Shown here: positions 13,942 through 23,313 of the stretch, in pieces
Layout of the letters: every line of letters starts with the position of its first letter
Numbering within the stretch: the first letter of the stretch is position 1
NCBI GenBank assembly: GCA_029260515.1
Contig: JAJDDC010000060.1
Coordinates: forward strand, 124,001-188,000
DNA length: 64,000 nt
Direction: 5' to 3'
Origin: Phycisphaerales bacterium
Lineage (GTDB): Bacteria; Planctomycetota; Phycisphaerae; Phycisphaerales; UBA1924
Position numbers and translations under genes: made by a program
Notes under the pieces: generated by a model
What the model saw: only the letters and a program-made list of their open reading frames with translations
Told to the model about the DNA's origin: nothing
Databases searched by the model: none

Positions 13942-16900
13942 ATGTCCACCCGATCCCACCGCCGCCGTCTCGTGCCGCTCGCGATCATTCTCGGCGCGAC
14001 CCTCGCCCACGCCCCGGCACTGGGCGCCCCCGAGAACGACGAGCGAGCCTACTTCACCGCCAACGGCCTGCTCAACCGCGGGCTGTACGACCTCGCCGCC
14101 GACGAGTACCGCCGCTTCCTCGAGGCAAACCCGGACCACGCCAAGTCCCCCCTGGCCCACTACGGCCTGGGCGTCGCCCTCTACCGCCTGGGCGCGCACG
14201 AACTGGCCCTCGAGCAGCTCGACCTGGTCGCGGGCGACGAGGCGTTCGAGTTTGCCGCCGAGACCGACCTGCTCCGCGGGCACTGCCACCTCGCCCTCGA
14301 CGCGCCCGAGGATGCCGCCCACGCGTTCGCCGAGGTTGTCAGAGACCATCAGGATCACGTGTCGGTCGCCGACGCCGCGGTCCTGCTCGTCGAGTCGCTC
14401 AACCGCGCCGGGCGCCACGCCGACGCGGTCGAGGCCGCCTCCGCCGTCGCGCGCCGCTGGGCCGATGCACCGATGCGCGACCGGGCCGACCTGTTCTGGG
14501 GTTTGTCGTTGCTCGCGACCGACCACCCGAGTGAGGCGGCGGACACATTCGAGGGCATCATCCGGCGCGCCCCACAGGGCGAGCTGGCCGACCACGCGAC
14601 GCTCCTGCTCGCCCAGTCGAGGCACCGCCTGGGCGCGCGCGACGAGGCCGAAGCGTCGTACCGGCGCGTCATCGATCGCGCCCCGGGCGAACTGGCCGCC
14701 GAGGCGATGGTCGGCCTCGGGCAGCTCGAACGCCAGCGCGGTCGATACAAGCAGGCCGCGGCGACACTCGACGAGGCGCTGCAACGCTACCCCGCATCGC
14801 CGATGGCGCCCCGTGCCCTGCTCGAGCGCGCCCGCGTAAGCCTCGAGACGAGCGACCTCGAGGCCGCGACACGGACACTCGAACGACTCGCGGCCGAGGG
14901 CCCGGTCGACCTGCGCGACGACGCGACGTACTGGCGCGCCAAGGTAGACCTGCGCCGGGGCGACGCAGAGCGGGCCGCGGCCCGCCTCGCCCAGGCCGAG
15001 GGCGACTACCCCAAGAGCGAACTCCGCCCAGAGATGATCTACGACCGGGCGATCGCCCTCTCGCGCGCCGAACGTCGCGACGAGGCGGCCGAGGTTGTCC
15101 GCGCATTCCTCAACGCCTACCCCGAGCACCGCCTGACGCCCGACGCGCTGCACGCCGCCGCATCGATCGCGCACGCCCGGGGCCTGTACGACGACTCGCT
15201 GGCGATGTGCGCGCTCTTCGAGGCCTCGTTCGATGGCAACACACTGGCTCCCGAGGTCACGATGCTCCGGGCCGAGAACCAGTACATGCTCGGGCGCCTG
15301 GACGATGCGGAGCGCGCCTACCGCGCGGTCCTCGCCGCCGACGCGCCGGGCGCGCTGGCGACCCGCGCCTCGTACCGCCTGGGCATGACGCTCTACCGCG
15401 ACGACCGCTTCGCGGACGCCGAGCCCTTGCTGCTCGAGGCCGCCGAGCTGGCCGAGTCCGACGAAAGCTACGCCCGCTCGCTCGTCGCCCTGGGCGACGG
15501 GTACTTCGAGCAGGGAGACTGGGCGAAGTCCGAGGCCATGTTCTCGCGCGTCGTGTCGCTCGACGCACAGTCCACGCCAATCGACGACGCCCTGCTCAAG
15601 CTTGGCCTCTCGCTCGAGCGACAGGGCGACTACGAGCGGGCGGTGGGGGTGTTCCGCCGACTGCTTGTCGAGCGTCCCGCGTCGGCCCTGCGTCTGCACG
15701 CCGAGTTCGAGCTGGCCCAGTCGCTCGTCGCCCTCGAGCTGTGGGGCGAGGCCGCGCCGCACCTGGAGGCGGTGCTCCAGAGCGAGGACAACGAACGCTT
15801 CGCGCCGCACGCGATGAACCATATGGGCGCCGTCGCCCGGGCCCGGGGCGACCACGCCGCCGCCGCCGAGTGGTTCCGACGCGCAGCCGACGCCGGTGGT
15901 TCGGACCTCGCCGCCCGCGCAATCTTCGACCAGGCCGAGTCGCTGCTTGTCTCGGGCAACCCGTCGGGCGCGGTCGAGAGGTTCGACGAGTTCCTCGCGG
16001 CCCACCCCGACCACGAGCTGGCCCCCCGCGCCGGCGCCCGCCGCGCAGTCGCACTCTCGCGCGCCGATCGTCCCGACGAGGCCCTCGCCGCGATCGAGGC
16101 GATCGAGCGTGGGCCCTTCGACGCCCTCTCGCCCCGCGTCCAGAACGCGGTCCTGTACGAGAAGGCCTGGAGCCTCCGAGAGGCCGGCCGCCCAGACGAC
16201 GCCGCCCGCGCGTACCGCGCCCTGCTCGCCCGTCCCGTCGAGACAACCCTCCGCGCCTATGCCCTGCTCGACCTGGGCGGCATCGAGCTCGACGCCCAGC
16301 GCTGGGCGCCCGCGGGCGAGTCGCTGGGCGAGCTGGTCACGCTCCTCGAGTCGGATGAGGGCGATTGGGACGACGACGTCCGCGCGCAGGGCGCGTACCG
16401 CCTCGCGGCCGCCTCGCTCCGCCAGGACCAGAACGATCGTGTGGTCGAGCTGCTCGACGCGTTCCACCAACGCCACGCCTCGTCGGACCTCGTCGCCGCC
16501 GCGGGTCTCGCCGTCGGCGAGGCGCTGTCCAACCTCGGGCGCCACGACAGGGCCGCGGCCCACTATGAACGCGTCGCCCGTGACCACGACGGCGATCCCT
16601 ACGCCGCCACCGCGAGGCTGCGCCACGCCGACGAGATGGTCGCGCTGCAGCGATGGGAGGATGCGCAACGCTCGTTCGCGGGCTTCCTCGAGAACAACCC
16701 CGACGACGAGCGCTGGTTCCAGGCCCGCTTCGGCATGGGCTGGGCGATGGAGCAGGACGAACAACGCGAGGACGCGATCGAGCAGTACCGCAGGGTCGTC
16801 GATCAGCACGAGGGCCCGACCGCCGCCCGCGCCCAGTTCCAGGTGGGCGAGTGCCTCTTCGCGATGGGGCGCCTGGAGGAGGCGGTGACCGAGCTTCTCC

Positions 16901-17109
16901 GCGTAGACATCCTCTACGCCTACGACGAGTGGAGCGCCGCGGCCCTGTACGAGGCCGGCCGCTGTCTCGAGCAGCTCCAACGCCCGAACCCGGCGCGCGA
17001 GCAGTACCAGCAGGTCGTCGACCGATTCCCCAACGAACGCTGGGCGCAGATGGCGAGCGACCGCCTCGAGCAGATCAGGACCGCCGCGCCCCCCGGGCAC
17101 GGGCCCTGA
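13942..17109 (+). CDS. Large exported tetratricopeptide-repeat protein
   Basis: This 1,055-residue protein begins with a signal peptide ('RRRLVPLAIILGATLAHAPALG'). Essentially all the remainder is TPR-like helical hairpins, for example 'GLYDLAADEYRRFLEANPDH', 'AEASYRRVIDRAPGELA' and 'AREQYQQVVDRFPNERWAQ'. Ala, Glu, Arg and Leu dominate, and there is no catalytic motif. It lies 95 bp before exbB on the same strand and is probably co-transcribed with the ExbB/ExbD/TonB-like genes. Periplasmic TPR proteins (CpoB/YbgF, BamD type) often accompany Tol/Ton motors as scaffolds, so a periplasmic scaffold role is the best inference. The length is well above that of those relatives. Confidence 0.85.
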   Translation: MSTRSHRRRLVPLAIILGATLAHAPALGAPENDERAYFTANGLLNRGLYDLAADEYRRFLEANPDHAKSPLAHYGLGVALYRLGAHELALEQLDLVAGDEAFEFAAETDLLRGHCHLALDAPEDAAHAFAEVVRDHQDHVSVADAAVLLVESLNRAGRHADAVEAASAVARRWADAPMRDRADLFWGLSLLATDHPSEAADTFEGIIRRAPQGELADHATLLLAQSRHRLGARDEAEASYRRVIDRAPGELAAEAMVGLGQLERQRGRYKQAAATLDEALQRYPASPMAPRALLERARVSLETSDLEAATRTLERLAAEGPVDLRDDATYWRAKVDLRRGDAERAAARLAQAEGDYPKSELRPEMIYDRAIALSRAERRDEAAEVVRAFLNAYPEHRLTPDALHAAASIAHARGLYDDSLAMCALFEASFDGNTLAPEVTMLRAENQYMLGRLDDAERAYRAVLAADAPGALATRASYRLGMTLYRDDRFADAEPLLLEAAELAESDESYARSLVALGDGYFEQGDWAKSEAMFSRVVSLDAQSTPIDDALLKLGLSLERQGDYERAVGVFRRLLVERPASALRLHAEFELAQSLVALELWGEAAPHLEAVLQSEDNERFAPHAMNHMGAVARARGDHAAAAEWFRRAADAGGSDLAARAIFDQAESLLVSGNPSGAVERFDEFLAAHPDHELAPRAGARRAVALSRADRPDEALAAIEAIERGPFDALSPRVQNAVLYEKAWSLREAGRPDDAARAYRALLARPVETTLRAYALLDLGGIELDAQRWAPAGESLGELVTLLESDEGDWDDDVRAQGAYRLAAASLRQDQNDRVVELLDAFHQRHASSDLVAAAGLAVGEALSNLGRHDRAAAHYERVARDHDGDPYAATARLRHADEMVALQRWEDAQRSFAGFLENNPDDERWFQARFGMGWAMEQDEQREDAIEQYRRVVDQHEGPTAARAQFQVGECLFAMGRLEEAVTELLRVDILYAYDEWSAAALYEAGRCLEQLQRPNPAREQYQQVVDRFPNERWAQMASDRLEQIRTAAPPGHGP

Positions 17110-17204
17110 CGCGGAGGAGAAAGTTTCTCGCACACGCCTGTGGTGGGCACAAGCGAGTGGGGCAACAGTGGTGGGGCGCCCGGGGCGCCGACGGGAGGTG
17201 ACGC

Positions 17205-17963
17205 TTGGATATGTTGCACGTAATCGCGGCCGCGCCCGACGCGGACGCCGCCGCCGCCGGTGCGATCTCCATCTGGGAGTTCGTCCTCAAGGGCGGCGTC
17301 ATGATGATCCCCATCGGGGTCTGCTCGCTCGTCGCCCTCGCCGTCGTTGTTGAACGGGTGATGGTGCTCTCACGCCCCCGCGTGTTGCCATCGGGGCTGA
17401 TCAAGAAAGTCACGGACGCACTGGACTCGGGGGGCGCCGACCGCATCGAGCACGCCATGGAGGTCTGCCGCAAGGACGACAGCCCGCTCTCGCGCGTGCT
17501 CGCAGCCGGCGTCCGCCGCCTCGGGCGCCCGGTCGAGCTGGTCGAGAAGGCCCTGTCGGACGCGGGCGAGTGGGAGACCCTCCAGCTCCGCAAGCGCCTG
17601 CGTGTGCTCTCGGTGTGCGCCTCGATCTCGCCGCTGCTCGGGCTGACGGGCACGATCTTCGGCATGATCACCGCCTTCCAGACTGTCGCGATCTCGGGCG
17701 AGGCGCTGGGCAAGGCAGAGCTGCTCGCCGAGGGCATCTACGAGGCGATGGTCACGACCGCCGCCGGCCTGCTCGTCGCGATCCCGGCGCTCATCTGCTA
17801 CCACTGGCTGAGCTCGAAGATCGAGCGTCTGGCATCCGGTATGGACCGGGCGGCGGTGGACCTCGTCGAGCGCTACGCCGAGCCCGCCGCGGGCCACGCG
17901 CCAATCGCGCCCCTCGCCCCCACACCCAACGGCGACGCCGCCAAAGCCCACGCCAAGGCCTGA
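17205..17963 (+). CDS. exbB: MotA/TolQ/ExbB proton-channel family protein
   Basis: This 252-residue inner-membrane protein would be the stator subunit of a proton-driven ExbB/ExbD motor. TM1 lies in 'GGVMMIPIGVCSLVALAVVV'. The paired TM2/TM3 core is present as 'LLGLTGTIFGMITAFQTVA' and 'EAMVTTAAGLLVAIPALI', including the conserved small/Thr residues that line the channel. The start is a TTG at 17205, with GGAGG 6 nt upstream; an ATG two codons later is 12 nt from that site and less well placed. exbD follows after 12 bp. The gene cannot be assigned to the TolQ or ExbB subtype from sequence alone, and the family also includes gliding-motility motors. Confidence 0.9.
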   Translation: MDMLHVIAAAPDADAAAAGAISIWEFVLKGGVMMIPIGVCSLVALAVVVERVMVLSRPRVLPSGLIKKVTDALDSGGADRIEHAMEVCRKDDSPLSRVLAAGVRRLGRPVELVEKALSDAGEWETLQLRKRLRVLSVCASISPLLGLTGTIFGMITAFQTVAISGEALGKAELLAEGIYEAMVTTAAGLLVAIPALICYHWLSSKIERLASGMDRAAVDLVERYAEPAAGHAPIAPLAPTPNGDAAKAHAKA

Positions 17964-17975
17964 GGGGGGGACGCC

Positions 17976-18392
17976 ATGCTGATCCGGGGACACAAAGCAG
18001 ACGAGGGCGGCGTCTCCATCGAGCTCACGCCCATCATCGACATGGTTTTTCTTCTGCTGATCTTCTTCCTCGTCGCGACCACCTACCACCAGACCGAACG
18101 CGAGATGCAGATCGCCCTGCCCGACGCCGAGTCCGCGGGTCCGATCTCCGTCTCGCTCCGCGAGATCATCGTCAACGTCACCGCCGAGGGCGGGATCATC
18201 GTCTCGGGACGCGATGTCTCGGCGGACGACCTGCGCCGGATCGTTTACGCCGCCGTCGAGACAAACCGCGACCAGAAGGTCACGATCCGCGGCGACCGGG
18301 CGACGGCGTACGAGGCGATCGTGCGCGTGCTGGACATCTGCAAGGGCGCGGGGATCCAGGAGCCGTTCCTGGACACCGTGCCCACGCCCTAG
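17976..18392 (+). CDS. exbD: ExbD/TolR-family biopolymer transport protein
   Basis: The 138-aa protein has a short cytoplasmic N-terminus, one TM helix and a periplasmic domain, as expected for ExbD/TolR. The helix begins 'ELTPIIDMVFLLLIFFLVAT'; D22 corresponds to the proton-carrying Asp of ExbD. The periplasmic part ('ILVN/IIV..R.V...DL...V', 'VTIRGDRATAYEAIVRVLDIC') has the family fold signature. 'aggggggg' precedes the ATG. exbB ends 12 bp upstream, and the TonB-like fusion begins 8 bp downstream, so the three are almost certainly translated from one mRNA. Confidence 0.92.
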   Translation: MLIRGHKADEGGVSIELTPIIDMVFLLLIFFLVATTYHQTEREMQIALPDAESAGPISVSLREIIVNVTAEGGIIVSGRDVSADDLRRIVYAAVETNRDQKVTIRGDRATAYEAIVRVLDICKGAGIQEPFLDTVPTP

Positions 18393-18400
18393 GGGGTCCG

Positions 18401-21400
18401 ATGCGTCGGTTCGCGCTCTGGCTGCTCGTCGCGTTGCTCGCACTCGGGGGCGTCGTCGCCCTCGGGCTGCTCGCCCGCGAGCGTGCCCGCCAGGACGCGA
18501 CGGTCTACACAGACGGGCGCACGATCGCGGTCCCCGCCTCCGACGCCCCGCTCCGCTCGATCCTTTGGACCCCGCCCGAGCCCCTGCCTGGCGACGTGAA
18601 CACTTTGGGCGACGACCACCAGCCTCGTGTGAGCCTCGACGGGTCCACCCTCTTCTTCGTCCGCGGCCGCGCCGGGGGGAACGCCGACATCTGGTGGGCC
18701 AAACGCGACGCCGACGCCTGGGCGCCGCCCGAGCCCATCGACGCGATCAACTCGCCCTCCGACGAACTCACGCCCTGCCCAACGCCCTCGGGCGACGCGC
18801 TCGTCTTCGCCTCAGACCGCCCCGCGGGCGCGGGCGGCTACGACCTCTGGATCACCCGACGCGATGGCGACGCGTGGACCGAGCCAGTCTGGCTGGGCGA
18901 CGACGTCAACACGCCGCACAACGACTACGCCCCCGGCCTCTCGCCCGACGGCCTCTGGCTCTGGTACGCCTCCAACCGACCGGACAAGCAACCCCAGGAA
19001 GCAATCGTCAGCAGGGATGCCGCTGCCAACACGATCGACCCCTTCGCGCCCCCGCCAACCCCGGGCGACTACGACATCTACCGAGCCCGCCTGGCCGGCG
19101 ACGCGGCCACGCTCGTCACCCGCATCGAAGAGCTGTGCTCGCCCGCCGACGACGTCTCGCCCGCGTGGTCGCCCCAGGGCGATTTCGTCTACCTCGCCTC
19201 CGACCGCGCGCGGACCGACAACGCGGACAACGGTTTCGACCTCTACCGCGCCCGTATTTCGGACGCCGTCCCGCTCGCGCCCGAGCCCCTCGGCCCGACG
19301 ATCAACACGCCGCGCGACGAGATCGACCCGGGCGTCGCCCTGGGTGGCTTCGAACTGCTCTTCTCGATCGCGATCCCGGCCGACAGCGCCGACGACAGCC
19401 CCGACCTCGACCTCGCCCGCTCGCTCTCGCGCGAGGTCTACCCGGTCGTGGACGCCTCGCGCCTGCGCCTCGACCTCTCCCGCCTCTGGGATCTCTTCGG
19501 CCCGTGGCTGCTCTGGCTGCTGCTCCTTCTGCTGCTGCTCTTGCTGTTCGTGAAGTTCCGTTCCAGTCACGCCGCCCAGGGTCGCTGGCGGAAGCTGAGC
19601 CTGCTCGCCCGATGTCTGCTTCTCTCGCTGCTGATCCACGCGCTGCTGCTTGCGCTGCTGGGCCTGTGGCGTGTCTCGACGGGAATCGGCGATTTCCTCG
19701 ACGAGGACGACGGCATGCGCATCCGCCTGACCTCCTCGCGGGGCGGTGTCGCGACACAGCTCACCGGCGCCTTCGTCGCCGCCCCCGCGCAGCTCGCCAG
19801 CTCCGAGCAGACCTCCCGCGCCCAGTCCCAGGCGGAGGCCGCGCCCGCGACGATGATGCAGGCCTCCGCGCAGCGCTCCGCACAACCCGCCCAGCGCGAC
19901 GAGTCGACGCTCGAATCCTCACGCGCCGCCGAGCCCGTCCGCACCGCCGAGGCGTCCGCGATCCAGACACCCGCGACCGACGCCCCGGTCACGACCCCGG
20001 CGCCCGCCCGCGCCCAGGCGGTCGCCGAGCACGCCGAGGCACGCCCCATCGCCGGCGTCGCCGAGCCCGCGCGCGCCCAACCGGCGCCCGCAGGCGCTAC
20101 GACCACCGCCGCAGCCATAGAGCCCGGCGCCCGGCGCGACCAGAGCGTCGCGATGCGTCAAACCCCAGCCGCAGACGCCGCGCCCAGCGCCGCCTCGGAC
20201 ACAGCGATCCCCGCCCCCACGCCCGACACCTCGCCCCCGCCCGCCCCGGGCATGCGCCAGACCGAGCAGGCCCAGCGCGTCGCTGCGGGCGAGCAGGCGC
20301 CCGCCTCGGCGCTTGCGCGTCCCGCGCCCACCAGCGCGCCAGCGACCGCGATCGACGCCGGCCAGCACGCGGCGAGCCTCGCGAGCACCGGCGCCGAAGC
20401 ATCACCGATCTCGCCCGAACCGGCCGCGAGCACGACTCTGGGCGCCGCGGTCGCCGGGCAGTCAACACCATCCACGCGGGCGCCCGAGTTGGCGGCGCCC
20501 GCCCAGCAGGTTGCGCAGGCCGAGACTTCCCGTGCCGTGCCGGTGTCTGAGGCCGCGGCGACCGGGGCGCCCGTCGCCGCGTCGGCCACGACCGCGCTGG
20601 CGGCGCCGTCACGGAGCGACGCGGTCGCCGCCGCATCCCTGGTCACAAGCAATCCCGGACGCGCCACACTCGACGCCCGATCGACCCAGACACAGTCGCC
20701 TGCTGAGGGCGCCTCGACCGACGCGGTCGCAGCGTCGAGCGCACCCGCCGTCCCGCCGACCGAGACGCACGCGTCTGCGGGGCTCCCGCAGGCCGCCCGG
20801 CTCGCCGCGGCGACCGAGGCATCGCGCGAAAGCGGGAACACCCCCGCCCCGACCCGCCCCGCGCGGGCGCCCGGCGCGACCAACACCCCCGACGAGCCCG
20901 ACCGGTTCGCGAGCATCACCCCGGGCGCCGCCGAGCTCGCGCCGCAAGACCAGCCCACGAGCGCCCCGCCCTCGGACGCCGACGCGGGCGAGCCCGCGGT
21001 CGCGATCGCCGCGACGGGGCGCCCAACACCCGCCGCCGCCGCCCTCTCCCTCCCCGCGGCGCGAGACAACGCACCGGACCAGACCACTTCCGAGCAACTC
21101 GCGGCTGCGGCCGATCAGATCGACACCACCGCCCGCGAGTCCGCCCCGATCGCCCCGGACACATCGGCGTCCACGATCGAACGCGTGGCGCCCGCGTCCG
21201 CCTCGATCGAGCCGGCCGCGGGCGGCTCTGCACCGACCGAGAGCGCCATCGCTGACGCTGCGCCGACGCCATCGAACGCGCGCGTTCGTCTCGCAGACGC
21301 CGCCGCGGCACTCGATGCCCGGCTCCCCGAAACCCCGGCGACGGGCGCGCCCGAGGTGACGACCACGCTCGCCCAGGCCGCGTCCTTGTCCAGCGACACG

Positions 21401-22933
21401 ACACGCCCCACGATCGACCAGGGCGAGCCCGCCCGGACCGCCGAGCTCGATCGCCTCGACCCCGAATCGACCGTGTTCAGCCCGGACGCCAGCACGGACG
21501 CGTTGTCCGACCGAGCCGACGCCGCCCCCGAGCCCGCGTACGCGCGATCCGCCGCACCAGCCCGCCCGGGTCCCGCGCTCGCGCTCCCGGACGCGTCCAC
21601 ACCCGCGCCCGCACTCGCCGACGCGGGCGCGCCGAATGCAGAACCGCGTCCGACCAACATCCTCCCCCGGGCGGGTATCGACGCATCGAACTCCGCTTCG
21701 CCCGTGCTCGTCCGCATCGACACGCCCGCGAGCACACGCATCATTGACGCCCCGGACGCGACCTCCCTACGCGCGGCCGACGCCCCGCCCGAGCGCACGG
21801 CCCTCGCCCTCGGCCTCACCCCGGCCGCCGCGACCCCCCTCGACCTCCCGGCACTGCCCGCCCAGCCGGAGGTCTACCCGCAGCGCGACGAGATCGTCCG
21901 CCAGGAACTCGTCGAGCGCGGCGGTGGTTCCGAGGAGACAGAGAAGGCCGTCGCCGATGCCCTCGCCTGGCTCGCCCGCAACCAGAGCCAGGACGGGCGC
22001 TGGTCGAGCCAGGGCTTCCAACGCATCGGCGGCGCTTCCGGCGATCCGGCACGCTACGACTTCGACGTCGCGACCACCGCGCTCGCTCTCCTGTGCTTCC
22101 TCGGCGCCGACCACACGCCCCTCGAGCAAGGCCCGTACCAGCACAACGTCGCCCGCGCCCTCGACTGGCTCCTCGCCCGCGAGGGCGAGCCCGGCGAGTT
22201 CCGCGCCGGCGAGTCCATGTACTCCCAGGCCATCGCCACCATCGCCCTGTGCGAGTCGTACGCCATGACCCGCGACCCCCGCCTCGTCCCCCCCGTCCAG
22301 CGCGCTATCAACTTCATCGTCGGCGCCCGCAACGACACCGTCGGGGGCTGGCGCTACGAGCCCGGCCAGCCCGGCGACACCTCCGTCCTCGGCTGGATGG
22401 TCATGTCCTTCGAGAGCGCCCGCCGGTGCGGCATCGACATCGACCCCGCCGCCCCGACCACAGCCCACCAGTGGCTCGACAACGTCATGGACCCCGACTG
22501 GCCCGGCCGCTACGCCTACCGCCCCGGGATGGAATCGACAAGGTCGATGACCGCCGAGGGCATGTTCGTCCGCCAGCTGCTCAAGATCGACCGCGACGAC
22601 CCCCGCCAGCTCGGCGCCGCCCGCTACGTCCTCCAGGACCTCCCCCGCTGGAACGACGACGCCCCGACCTACCAGTGGTACTACGCCACCCTCGCACTCT
22701 TCCAGCACGGCGGGGGCGCCTGGGACCGCTGGAACCGTTCGATGTCACGCGAACTCGTCGAGGCCCAGCGCGCCGACGGCCCCGCCGCCGGCTCATGGGA
22801 CCCCACCGACCGATACGCCCAGATCGGTGGGCGCATCTACCAGACCGCCATCTGCACACTCAGCCTCGAGGTCTATTACCGCTACCTGCCCATGTACATC
22901 GACGAGCCCGTCGCGGGGATGGGCGGCGAGTAG
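18401..22933 (+). CDS. PD40 propeller / TonB-like anchor / squalene-cyclase-like toroid fusion protein
   Basis: A 1,510-aa membrane protein directly after exbD. TM1 (5-25) anchors a PD40/TolB-like beta-propeller (about 40-350; repeats such as 'RVSLDGSTLFFV' and 'TPSGDALVFASDRPAG'). TM2 is a Leu-rich helix (about 363-386). A basic loop (KFRSSHAAQGRWRK) leads into TM3 (about 401-422), which reads LLSLLIHALLLALL with S409 and H413. E. coli TonB has the same SxxxH spacing in LLSVCIH, where these residues contact ExbB/ExbD. About 700 residues of Ala/Pro/Thr-rich low-complexity sequence follow (about 435-1150). The C-terminus (about 1175-1505) is an alpha/alpha-toroid of the prenyltransferase/squalene-oxidase-repeat type ('VADALAWLARNQSQDGRWS', 'ATTALALLCFLGADHT'). 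The positive-inside rule puts propeller and toroid in the periplasm. It is probably an energised transducer; the cargo is unknown. Confidence 0.8.
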   Translation: MRRFALWLLVALLALGGVVALGLLARERARQDATVYTDGRTIAVPASDAPLRSILWTPPEPLPGDVNTLGDDHQPRVSLDGSTLFFVRGRAGGNADIWWAKRDADAWAPPEPIDAINSPSDELTPCPTPSGDALVFASDRPAGAGGYDLWITRRDGDAWTEPVWLGDDVNTPHNDYAPGLSPDGLWLWYASNRPDKQPQEAIVSRDAAANTIDPFAPPPTPGDYDIYRARLAGDAATLVTRIEELCSPADDVSPAWSPQGDFVYLASDRARTDNADNGFDLYRARISDAVPLAPEPLGPTINTPRDEIDPGVALGGFELLFSIAIPADSADDSPDLDLARSLSREVYPVVDASRLRLDLSRLWDLFGPWLLWLLLLLLLLLLFVKFRSSHAAQGRWRKLSLLARCLLLSLLIHALLLALLGLWRVSTGIGDFLDEDDGMRIRLTSSRGGVATQLTGAFVAAPAQLASSEQTSRAQSQAEAAPATMMQASAQRSAQPAQRDESTLESSRAAEPVRTAEASAIQTPATDAPVTTPAPARAQAVAEHAEARPIAGVAEPARAQPAPAGATTTAAAIEPGARRDQSVAMRQTPAADAAPSAASDTAIPAPTPDTSPPPAPGMRQTEQAQRVAAGEQAPASALARPAPTSAPATAIDAGQHAASLASTGAEASPISPEPAASTTLGAAVAGQSTPSTRAPELAAPAQQVAQAETSRAVPVSEAAATGAPVAASATTALAAPSRSDAVAAASLVTSNPGRATLDARSTQTQSPAEGASTDAVAASSAPAVPPTETHASAGLPQAARLAAATEASRESGNTPAPTRPARAPGATNTPDEPDRFASITPGAAELAPQDQPTSAPPSDADAGEPAVAIAATGRPTPAAAALSLPAARDNAPDQTTSEQLAAAADQIDTTARESAPIAPDTSASTIERVAPASASIEPAAGGSAPTESAIADAAPTPSNARVRLADAAAALDARLPETPATGAPEVTTTLAQAASLSSDTTRPTIDQGEPARTAELDRLDPESTVFSPDASTDALSDRADAAPEPAYARSAAPARPGPALALPDASTPAPALADAGAPNAEPRPTNILPRAGIDASNSASPVLVRIDTPASTRIIDAPDATSLRAADAPPERTALALGLTPAAATPLDLPALPAQPEVYPQRDEIVRQELVERGGGSEETEKAVADALAWLARNQSQDGRWSSQGFQRIGGASGDPARYDFDVATTALALLCFLGADHTPLEQGPYQHNVARALDWLLAREGEPGEFRAGESMYSQAIATIALCESYAMTRDPRLVPPVQRAINFIVGARNDTVGGWRYEPGQPGDTSVLGWMVMSFESARRCGIDIDPAAPTTAHQWLDNVMDPDWPGRYAYRPGMESTRSMTAEGMFVRQLLKIDRDDPRQLGAARYVLQDLPRWNDDAPTYQWYYATLALFQHGGGAWDRWNRSMSRELVEAQRADGPAAGSWDPTDRYAQIGGRIYQTAICTLSLEVYYRYLPMYIDEPVAGMGGE

Positions 22934-23313
22934 CCCGTCGCCGGCGGCATGCCGCAAGCCAACCCCAACGACACTGGGCGCCTCGACGACGCGTTCTCGA
23001 CGAAGACCTGCGCGCCCACACCCAAGTGCCGGGGGGTCGGCCTCGCGCTCGGCGCCATAGACGGCCCCACACGCCTGATCGGCGTGATGGGTGAGGGTGG
23101 TCTCGAGCGCGTCGAGACGACGACGCCCCGCACAGCATCGAGGCGAGGCCCTGACGCCATCCGTCCGCGTCCAAGACGCACGCGAGAGTCCGGTCCGGTG
23201 TCGCACCCGCACCAACGGATGCGTCAAAAATCTTCCGGGAGGTGACAGATCCCGGTCCGAAGCCAGGTAGTCGCTCTGGAGACCCCTCGCGGGGGTCAGC
23301 CAAGGAGCGAGCC
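22934..23313 (+). other. 380-bp intergenic region with a structured leader
   Basis: No supported gene. A 98-codon + strand frame at 22949-23245 and minus-strand frames have no ribosome binding site and low-complexity Arg/Pro content. The right end holds three successive hairpins just before the ribosome binding site of the next gene: CCGGGA/TCCCGG (23235-23240/23250-23255), CCAG/CTGG (23263-23266/23276-23279) and GACCCC/GGGGTC (23281-23286/23292-23297). This looks like a folded 5' UTR. I could not match it to a known riboswitch. Confidence 0.45.

Noticed and set aside
13690-17133. 1,147-codon minus-strand frame opposite the TPR gene
   Set aside because: Low-complexity Leu/Gly/Arg/Val sequence mirrors the TPR repeats; no start signal or motif.
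19700-21850. Ala/Pro-rich stretch as a possible frameshifted or pseudogene region
   Set aside because: The frame is uninterrupted from the anchor to the toroid, with regular codon usage; it is a long low-complexity linker.
22949-23245. 98-codon + strand frame between the toroid fusion and the metalloprotease
   Set aside because: No Shine-Dalgarno, Arg/Pro/Thr-rich, overlapped by equally long minus frames; the region looks like a folded leader.
23235-23297. c-di-GMP (GEMM) riboswitch before the metalloprotease
   Set aside because: A 'GCCAGGTAGTCGC' string looked suggestive, but the conserved GEMM core and P1 stem are missing.
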